64,000 bases of DNA from Niveispirillum irakense DSM 11586 (GTDB taxonomy: Bacteria > Pseudomonadota > Alphaproteobacteria > Azospirillales > Azospirillaceae): NCBI RefSeq assembly GCF_000429645.1, contig NZ_KE386933.1, forward strand, positions 310,001 to 374,000. The letters are read 5' to 3'. The notes below the pieces were generated by a model. The model did no database searches. It was not told the DNA's origin and was given only the letters and a program-made list of their open reading frames with translations. A program made the position numbers and the translations under genes. Within the stretch, counting starts at the first letter, position 1, and every line of letters begins with the position of its first letter. Shown in pieces: positions 58,370 to 64,000 of the stretch.

Positions 58370-59053
58370 TCAGGTCGTGGTCTTTGAATATTTCACATTA
58401 CAGCCATAAGGGCGGCTGGTCGCGACCTGTACTGCGCGTCCGGCCTGGATATCGGCCATGGCCGCCTGCACGTAATTGGTGGCGCCCTTGATGTCTTCCT
58501 GCTTGCTGGTCGGCTTGTCGTCGATCGCGCCGTTGTAGAGCAGGGTGCCATCCTTGCCGATAATATACATATGCGGCGTCACCTTGGCGTCATAGGCGCG
58601 GCCGATCTCGCCCGCCGGGTCCAGGATCACCTTGGTAGCGGCCCATTTCTCCGACCCGATCCGGGCCTTTGCCTCTTCCGGCGTCACGTGGCCCTGCTCA
58701 CCGGGGGCGGAACTGATGATGGTCAGCCACGCGACATCCTGGCCGGTATATTGGCGCTGAAGCGCCTGCATATTGTCGCTGTCATAGTGTTTACGCACAA
58801 AGGGGCAGCCATGGTTGGTCCATTCCAGGATCACCAGCTTTCCCTTGTAATCGGCAAGGCTGACGGGCTTGCCGTCAATATCGGTGCCGGTGAAGGCGGG
58901 GGCTGCCTGCCCCACGGTCCCGGCTGCGGCCAGGGCCGGCATGGCCAGCAGGCCACCGATCAGGCCGCCACCACCGGCGGCAAGGGCAAAGCCGCCGGCC
59001 AGAGACAGGCCTGAACGCTGAAGGAATTCACGGCGGGTAGGATGCTGCGACAT
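58370..59053 (-). CDS. Tat-exported redoxin-domain protein (thioredoxin-like, single Cys)
   Basis: A 227-residue protein with a twin-arginine signal (TRREFLQRSGLSLAGGFAL) ending near residue 43. The thioredoxin-like fold begins VGQAAPAFTGTDIDGKPVSL, DYKGKLVILEW. The active-site region is NHGCPFVRKHYDS, with one Cys where thioredoxins have CxxC, then the cis-Pro loop AKVTPHMYIIGKDG. It is probably a periplasmic redoxin of the AhpC/TSA-like group; a reductase or peroxidase role is uncertain. ATG 59053 follows GGAGG. Confidence 0.85.
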   Translation of the reverse strand: MSQHPTRREFLQRSGLSLAGGFALAAGGGGLIGGLLAMPALAAAGTVGQAAPAFTGTDIDGKPVSLADYKGKLVILEWTNHGCPFVRKHYDSDNMQALQRQYTGQDVAWLTIISSAPGEQGHVTPEEAKARIGSEKWAATKVILDPAGEIGRAYDAKVTPHMYIIGKDGTLLYNGAIDDKPTSKQEDIKGATNYVQAAMADIQAGRAVQVATSRPYGCNVKYSKTTT

Positions 59054-59193
59054 GGCTGACCTCCGTCGGATGCAGGGCGTTCGCAGCAATGTGGTGACGC
59101 CATGGTTCTGCGTCAAACCCAATAAAGGCGAAAAATCGACGATTCTGTTCAACCAGCGTCAATAATGCCGTTCGGGGGGCCGCACCACCGCTA

Positions 59194-60456
59194 TCACACA
59201 ACCTTGCGCAAGGCCGTCAGGAAAGCCTCCATCTCCTTGTCCAGCGCGGCTGCCTGCTGTGCCAGCCCGGCGGCGGAGCCCAGCACCTGGGCCGACGCGG
59301 CACCGGTATCGGCGGCGGCGCGGGTGACGGTGGTGATCCGATCGGACACGTCCAATGTGCCGCGCGCCGCCTGATCGACATTGCGGGCGATTTCCCCGGT
59401 GGCGGTGCCCTGTTCCTCCACAGCGGCGGCGATGGCGACGGCGCCGCCATTCACATCCGCGATGACCTGTACGATTTCGCCGATACTGTCCACGGCGGAC
59501 CGGACAGCGCTCTGGATCCCAGCCACCTGGGTCTGGATATCTTCCGTGGCCCTGGCGGTCTGTCCGGCCAAGTTCTTCACCTCCGATGCCACGACGGCGA
59601 AGCCTTTGCCGGCTTCCCCGGCGCGTGCCGCTTCGATGGTGGCGTTCAGGGCCAGAAGATTGGTCTGGGCCGCGATCTCCTGGATCAAGGCCACAACCGC
59701 CCCGATCCGGTCGGCGGCATCTGACAGCATGCCGACCCGGTCATTGGCGGCGCGGGCGCGGATCACCGCCTGATCGGTGACGGTGCGCGACCGGTCCACC
59801 TGATCGGTGATGGCGCGGATGGAGGCGGTCAATTCTTCAGCGGCGGCCGCCACGGCCATGCTTTCATGGTTGGTGCCTTCAGCCGCCTCAGACATGGAAT
59901 GGGCGGCCACTTCCATCTCCCCGGCGGCGCGGGCCATCTGGTCCACCACGGTGCGAATCGTGCCCTCGAACCGGTCCGCCATGCCCCGGAACTGGTCCAC
60001 CTTGGCGGCCATGGTGCCGGTAGCGGCGTTGATGACCCGGCTGCCGGTCAGGAAGGTGCCCAGCATGCCCTTTTCAATCACCCGGCGGTGATATTGCTGC
60101 TGGGTCACGGCTTCCAGCGACGCGGTGGCCTCCCGCACGAAGGCGTCGGCCCGGTCGGCCATATCATTGATGCCGTGCAGAAGCGCCCCCAACTCTCCGC
60201 CTTCACGGATGCCGGTCACGCGCGCCTCGTAATCGCCACGTGCCAGCCGGGCCATGATCGCGCCAGCATCCACCATCGTGCGATGGGCCCGGGTCAGCAA
60301 ATATAATGCGGCTCCCGTGCCGGCCAGGGTGATACCGCCGCCGATGCCAGCCAGCCAGCCGATGCCCGAAAGGCACCCCGCGACTGCCACCACGCCGCCT
60401 GCCAGGGCGACGCCGGCCGTTATCTGCGCCTTAGAGAGAGAAGATGAATTGGTCAT
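59194..60456 (-). CDS. Methyl-accepting chemotaxis protein, membrane-bound, no periplasmic domain
   Basis: A 420-residue receptor. Two adjacent hydrophobic helices at residues 10-55 ([36 protein letters not shown]) have almost no loop, then a HAMP-like segment ([13 protein letters not shown]) and the signalling domain with hairpin tip [18 protein letters not shown]. It lacks a ligand-binding domain. It overlaps by 26 bases the upstream PAS gene, so the two likely form a split Aer-type energy-taxis receptor, signalling to CheA/CheW. Confidence 0.92.
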   Translation of the reverse strand: MTNSSSLSKAQITAGVALAGGVVAVAGCLSGIGWLAGIGGGITLAGTGAALYLLTRAHRTMVDAGAIMARLARGDYEARVTGIREGGELGALLHGINDMADRADAFVREATASLEAVTQQQYHRRVIEKGMLGTFLTGSRVINAATGTMAAKVDQFRGMADRFEGTIRTVVDQMARAAGEMEVAAHSMSEAAEGTNHESMAVAAAAEELTASIRAITDQVDRSRTVTDQAVIRARAANDRVGMLSDAADRIGAVVALIQEIAAQTNLLALNATIEAARAGEAGKGFAVVASEVKNLAGQTARATEDIQTQVAGIQSAVRSAVDSIGEIVQVIADVNGGAVAIAAAVEEQGTATGEIARNVDQAARGTLDVSDRITTVTRAAADTGAASAQVLGSAAGLAQQAAALDKEMEAFLTALRKVV

Positions 60457-60967
60457 AGGTCTGTCCCCGTTCCCGCAGCTTGCCCGTCAGAAGTGCTTCA
60501 CTGGCCGCCATGGACTCGCGGATGCGGTCATGTTTGGCCTCTTCGGCTGAAAGGGCGGCGTAAAGCGGGGTGATGATGTCGGTCACAACACGGTGGTCGG
60601 CTGTGCGGCGGTTGGAATGATAACCGGTGATGGTCCCGTCCGCGTCGCGTGACGGCGTGACATGGGCGAAAACCCAGTAATGATCACCGTTCATCGACCG
60701 GTTCAGCACATAGGCGAATATTTCCTGGCCGCTGCCGATCCGATCCCACAATAGTTTGAAAACGACCCGTGGCATGTCGGGGTGGCGGATCAGATTGTGC
60801 GGCTTGCCCAACACATCTGCTTCGCCATATCCCGCCAAACGTAAAAAGGTCCGATTCGCATAGGTAATGCGGCCACCGCGATCGGTCTTGGTGACGATCA
60901 GCTCGTCATCGGCGAAGGTGCGCTCCCGTCCCGTGAGCGCCGGTCTGCTGCCGGCTGGTGGCGTCAT
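60431..60967 (-). CDS. PAS-domain protein, Aer-like redox/energy sensor subunit
   Basis: A 178-residue protein with one PAS domain matching the Aer N-terminus: [76 protein letters not shown]. Aer-type PAS domains bind FAD through these segments. A C-terminal helix ([20 protein letters not shown]) probably contacts the receptor. ATG 60967 follows AGGAAGG. It overlaps the MCP gene start, so the two are translationally coupled. Confidence 0.9.
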   Translation of the reverse strand: MTPPAGSRPALTGRERTFADDELIVTKTDRGGRITYANRTFLRLAGYGEADVLGKPHNLIRHPDMPRVVFKLLWDRIGSGQEIFAYVLNRSMNGDHYWVFAHVTPSRDADGTITGYHSNRRTADHRVVTDIITPLYAALSAEEAKHDRIRESMAASEALLTGKLRERGQTYDQFIFSL

Positions 60968-61169
60968 TTCTGCCTTCCTATTCTTGTTCTGCCCTGGCCT
61001 AAGGGATGGCATAATGATTGTGCGCCCGCATTGATTTAGGTCACGGGCCGTTTTCAGCCAAAACCATTACAGGTTGAAAATTCGCTACTGCACTTTGGAG
61101 TGTTTTTACGGCATGACACAACCAGGGTGTGGGATTAACCTAAAGTAGAGAAGCGACGAGGAACTGGCG

Positions 61170-62525
61170 ATGCGTTCCCTGGTAGATGCCTTGATCGCCC
61201 TGCTGGAGGGAGAAAAGCCCACTCCGCCCCCCGAAAAGGCGAAGAAGGAAGGCCCGGCTGCGCCATCTGCGCCCCCACCGGATGAGCCGCCGCCGCGCAT
61301 CGGAAGCCCCCAGCTTTCCGCCAACCTGACACGTATCCTCAGCCATCGGGATCCCACCCAGGCGGGCAGCATCCATCTCCTGGGACTCGAAAGCCTGCGT
61401 GAAAAACTAGGTAACCGCTGGGAGGCGGCATCCAGCCGTATCCAGCAACTGGCGGAAAAGCTGCTGGATCAGCATCTGGGACCGACCGATGCCTGGTTCC
61501 GCCATGGCAATGGTACTTATGTTGTCGTCTTCGCCACCCTAGGGCCGGAACAGGCGCGCCTGATCTGCGCCAAGGTGGTGGAGGAACTGCAAACCCTGTT
61601 ACTGGGCCATGCGGATACCGAATCCATTACCGTCCATACGGCGGTACATGAAATCGGGGCTGACGTGATGTTCGTTCCCGCCCGTTTGAAAGACATGCTG
61701 GATGGTGCCTTGCATCAATCCTTTCACGCGGCCCGTGATGCCCAGACAGCCGGCGGGGCTGCTGGGGGGTGGGCGGCCTCCGCGCCGCAGCCGATGGGGC
61801 CCCTGTCGGTCAAATATCGTCCGGTCTGGGATGCCAAGCGTCAGGTTCTGTCTACTTATCTTGCCCGCTGCTACCGGACCCGTCCGGGGCGCAGCCCGGT
61901 CTGGGGGTATGACTGCATTGTAAGTCCGGATGATCCGCAGGAAATCCTGGACGTGGACCTTTTCATCCTCAAGAACGCGGTGGATGATGCCCTGGAGCTT
62001 TATGAGAACCGTTTCCGCTTTTTCCTGTCCCTGCCGGTGAATTTTGAAAGCCTGGCCGTCTTGACCCGTCGGCGTCAGTTCCTGGCGGCATTGCAGGATA
62101 TACCTGCCCATATCCGGCCCTTCATCACGTTCCATCTTGTGGGTGCGCCTCAGGGCGTGCCGGCAGGCCGCCTGGGGGAAATGGTGTCCACCCTTCGCCC
62201 CTTTGGCCGCAGCATCATGATTGTCGTCGATATTGCCGGCGGTGATCTGGCGGCTGTGGCGGCATCGGGTGCCAAGATGGCCTCTCTGCGTCTGGCGCCG
62301 GGATTGCGGGCGGGCCAGGTTCAAGCGGATCTGATCCGCTTCTGCCATATGGCCGCCAAGCTCCGTCTTATGGTGACGGTGGAGGGGGTGGATGACCGGG
62401 CCATGCAGCGACTGTGCGAAGAGGCGGGGGTCGCCTTCATGTCCGGCCGGCTGATTGGGGAATGGGTGGACGTGCCGGAGAATGTGCTGCGCATGACGCG
62501 CGCCGATCTCATCGGTAACCAATAA
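61170..62525 (+). CDS. Degenerate GGDEF/EAL-like protein
   Basis: A 451-residue cytosolic protein. A Pro/Glu/Ala-rich N-terminal linker (residues 15-45) leads to a GGDEF-like region without the GGDEF motif (HGNGTYVVVFATLGPEQAR). The C-terminal ~150 residues recall an EAL fold (FITFHLVGAPQGVPAGRLGE, MIVVDIAGGDLAAVAASGAK, MVTVEGVDDRAMQRLCEEAG, MSGRLIGEWVD) but lack the EAL motif and the metal/catalytic Glu and Asp residues. It probably does not make or cleave c-di-GMP and may act as a binding or scaffolding protein. It is divergent from the PAS-MCP pair. Confidence 0.65.
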   Translation: MRSLVDALIALLEGEKPTPPPEKAKKEGPAAPSAPPPDEPPPRIGSPQLSANLTRILSHRDPTQAGSIHLLGLESLREKLGNRWEAASSRIQQLAEKLLDQHLGPTDAWFRHGNGTYVVVFATLGPEQARLICAKVVEELQTLLLGHADTESITVHTAVHEIGADVMFVPARLKDMLDGALHQSFHAARDAQTAGGAAGGWAASAPQPMGPLSVKYRPVWDAKRQVLSTYLARCYRTRPGRSPVWGYDCIVSPDDPQEILDVDLFILKNAVDDALELYENRFRFFLSLPVNFESLAVLTRRRQFLAALQDIPAHIRPFITFHLVGAPQGVPAGRLGEMVSTLRPFGRSIMIVVDIAGGDLAAVAASGAKMASLRLAPGLRAGQVQADLIRFCHMAAKLRLMVTVEGVDDRAMQRLCEEAGVAFMSGRLIGEWVDVPENVLRMTRADLIGNQ

Positions 62526-62594
62526 GCGGGAAATACGGCCACAGTGACGCGGTAGAGCGCGGTTTCGCCGGAAATATAGAGGGTGAGGAGGGGA

Positions 62595-62669
62595 TGGTGG
62601 GCGGTACTGGGATTGAACCAGTGACCCCTACGATGTCAACGTAGTGCTCTCCCGCTGAGCTAACCGCCC
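62595..62669 (-). tRNA. tRNA-Val (GAC)
   Basis: Minus-strand cloverleaf: acceptor GGGCGGT / ACCGCCC, anticodon stem CTACG / CGTAG around TTGACAT with anticodon GAC, T-arm GTTCAATCC, and CCA encoded. It is identical to the copy at 62783-62857. Confidence 0.97.
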
Positions 62670-62782
62670 GATAATCCTGGAACGTCCCTGACGGGGTGGA
62701 ACGATCCCATGGTTCCCGACCTTTGGGAACCTGTAAAATGTCGAAGGCCGCCTGCGGGGCGGCCTGGAACGACTTTGCCGGA

Positions 62783-62857
62783 TGGTGGGCGGTACTGGGA
62801 TTGAACCAGTGACCCCTACGATGTCAACGTAGTGCTCTCCCGCTGAGCTAACCGCCC
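62783..62857 (-). tRNA. tRNA-Val (GAC), second copy
   Basis: The same 75 bases as the copy at 62595-62669, with CCA encoded. The copies are separated by 113 bases containing two small hairpins (GGTTCCC / GGGAACC at 62711-62731; AGGCCGCC / GGCGGCCT at 62745-62765), suggesting one transcript processed at both tRNAs. Confidence 0.97.
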
Positions 62858-63016
62858 GATCCGACAGGCCCCCCGGTGCATCGCGCCGGGGTGGGCGGGC
62901 TTATAGCAACTGGATTGCCCCTTGGCAACACCCAACTTCAGGGAAAAGAGTCGGAATCTGCGAAGGGCCTTCCCGTCCGCTGGCGGGTGCGAATGGTTTG
63001 CGTTACACCTTATCTC

Positions 63017-63943
63017 ATGACCCAGCCGCATGCTGTCCCCAATGCTGAGAGCAACAAGACCTTATCGGGCCCGGAACAGGGTCTGGACGGGGTTTACCGC
63101 CTGTTGCAGCCGGCGGAATGGCGTTTGCCGCTGGTCTTGGCCTCCCCCCATAGCGGGCGGGACTATCCGGCGGATTTCACGGCCCAGTCCCGGTTGGACG
63201 GGGTGGCGCTGCGCCGTTCGGAAGATTGCTTCGTCGACGAGATTTTCGCCCCCGCCGTGGCGCTGGGCGCGCCGCTGCTGACGGCCCTGTTCCCGCGGGC
63301 CTATCTGGACCCCAACCGGGAACCGTTCGAATTCGATCCCGGCATGTTTGACGGGCCCTTACCCTCTTACGTGAACAGTCGCAGCCCGCGTGTTGCCGCC
63401 GGCTTGGGCACGGTGCCGCGTATCGTGGCCAGTGGGGAGGAAATCTACCGCACCCGCCTGCGCTTTGCCGACGCCGTGGCGCGGGTGGAGCGGTGCTATT
63501 ATCCCTATCATGCCGCCCTGCGCCGGCTGGTGGAGGCGACGCGGGCGCGCTTTGGCTATTGCATCCTGTTGGATTGCCATTCCATGCCGTCCATCGGCCT
63601 GCCGCCGGAAATCGCGGAATGCGGGGCCGTGGATATGGTGCTGGGTGATTGTTACGGTAGTGCCTGCTCGCCAGCCCTGATGGCGGCGGCGGATGAGTGC
63701 CTGTCGGCGCTGGGCTATGTGGTGGGCCGCAACATCCCCTATGCCGGTGGCTACACCACCCGGCATTATGGTCGTCCGTCCACGGGTATCCATACTTTGC
63801 AGATTGAGCTGAACCGCTCGCTCTATATGGATGAAGTGGGCTTGTGTCGCCGGCCTTATCTGGGCACGCTCTCTGTCCATATGGGACGCCTGGTTGCAGC
63901 ATTGGGGGATTTGTCACCGGCCTTGTTGCGTCCGCGGCGTTAG
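63017..63943 (+). CDS. N-formylglutamate amidohydrolase family protein
   Basis: A 308-residue protein of the N-formylglutamate deformylase family (PF05013): PLVLASPHSGRDYPADF, LTALFPRAYLDPNREPFEFD, GYCILLDCHSMPS, YAGGYTTRHYGRPSTGIH, LQIELNRSLYMDE. The zinc-binding His and Glu lie in these motifs. HutG-type members release formate in histidine breakdown, but no hut genes are nearby, so the real substrate may differ. ATG 63017 is used because homology begins about 25 residues later; an in-frame ATG at 62993 is possible. No clear Shine-Dalgarno. Confidence 0.9.
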   Translation: MTQPHAVPNAESNKTLSGPEQGLDGVYRLLQPAEWRLPLVLASPHSGRDYPADFTAQSRLDGVALRRSEDCFVDEIFAPAVALGAPLLTALFPRAYLDPNREPFEFDPGMFDGPLPSYVNSRSPRVAAGLGTVPRIVASGEEIYRTRLRFADAVARVERCYYPYHAALRRLVEATRARFGYCILLDCHSMPSIGLPPEIAECGAVDMVLGDCYGSACSPALMAAADECLSALGYVVGRNIPYAGGYTTRHYGRPSTGIHTLQIELNRSLYMDEVGLCRRPYLGTLSVHMGRLVAALGDLSPALLRPRR

Positions 63944-64000
63944 AATGCCGACGATATGCCCACCGGCGGGGAACCGGCGGGAGAACGGGTGGCAATAATA

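Noticed and set aside
62595..63943. Integrated element attached at the tandem tRNA-Val genes
   Set aside because: No integrase, no attachment-site remnant beyond the tRNA duplication, and normal genes on both sides.

Overview
The window is GC-rich chromosomal DNA whose gene content fits an alphaproteobacterium, most likely Rhodospirillales (Azospirillaceae-like). Pointers are a methionine synthase split into two genes, the large ~1,600-residue NAD-dependent glutamate dehydrogenase, a NrtR/NadQ-like regulator, the order rpmH-rnpA-yidD-yidC with engB behind, and many Tat-exported proteins. Taxonomy is inferred from gene content only. No rRNA, CRISPR array, insertion sequence or prophage is visible.

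Layout. 1-6014: the end of a membrane sensor kinase, then methionine synthase as two genes (Hcy domain; pterin/B12/AdoMet domains) with an oppositely oriented VapBC-type toxin-antitoxin pair between them and a perfect palindrome in front. 6081-8044: a more AT-rich accessory patch with an Xre/RES toxin-antitoxin pair and a DUF4253 protein. 8197-15287: two secreted proteins, thioredoxin, fumarase C, a possible outer-membrane protein and aminopeptidase N. 15495-17869: a tightly packed four-gene operon of unknown function (two membrane coiled-coil proteins, an RsbW-like ATPase, and a macrodomain lacking its usual catalytic residues). 17925-23366: LepA, a MscS channel, a DUF1838 protein and an alpha/beta hydrolase with His at the nucleophile position. 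23499-36191: nitrogen metabolism and envelope: NAD-glutamate dehydrogenase, NrtR-like regulator, GlnE, a large AsmA-like protein. 36177-43042: a frameshifted GNAT gene, glyoxalase II, GST, cupin, EamA exporter, guaB, an RNA methyltransferase and three tiny genes. 43065-46641: the rpmH-rnpA-yidD-yidC cluster with engB and a clear promoter. 46713-54981: PsuG, AbgT transporter, a DNA repair exonuclease-ligase pair, a PadR regulator with its membrane partner, and an esterase. 55064-63943: Pth, L25, OtsA, a candidate small RNA, a redoxin, a split energy-taxis receptor (PAS plus MCP), a degenerate GGDEF/EAL-like protein, two identical tRNA-Val genes, and an N-formylglutamate amidohydrolase family protein.

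Most genes are housekeeping. The least explained parts are the operon at 15495-17869, the candidate anti-Shine-Dalgarno small RNA at 58174-58262, the toxin-antitoxin insertion inside the methionine synthase locus, the nested inverted repeat at 42347-42380, and several members of enzyme families that lack key residues (macrodomain, alpha/beta hydrolase, EAL-like domain, Nudix box).
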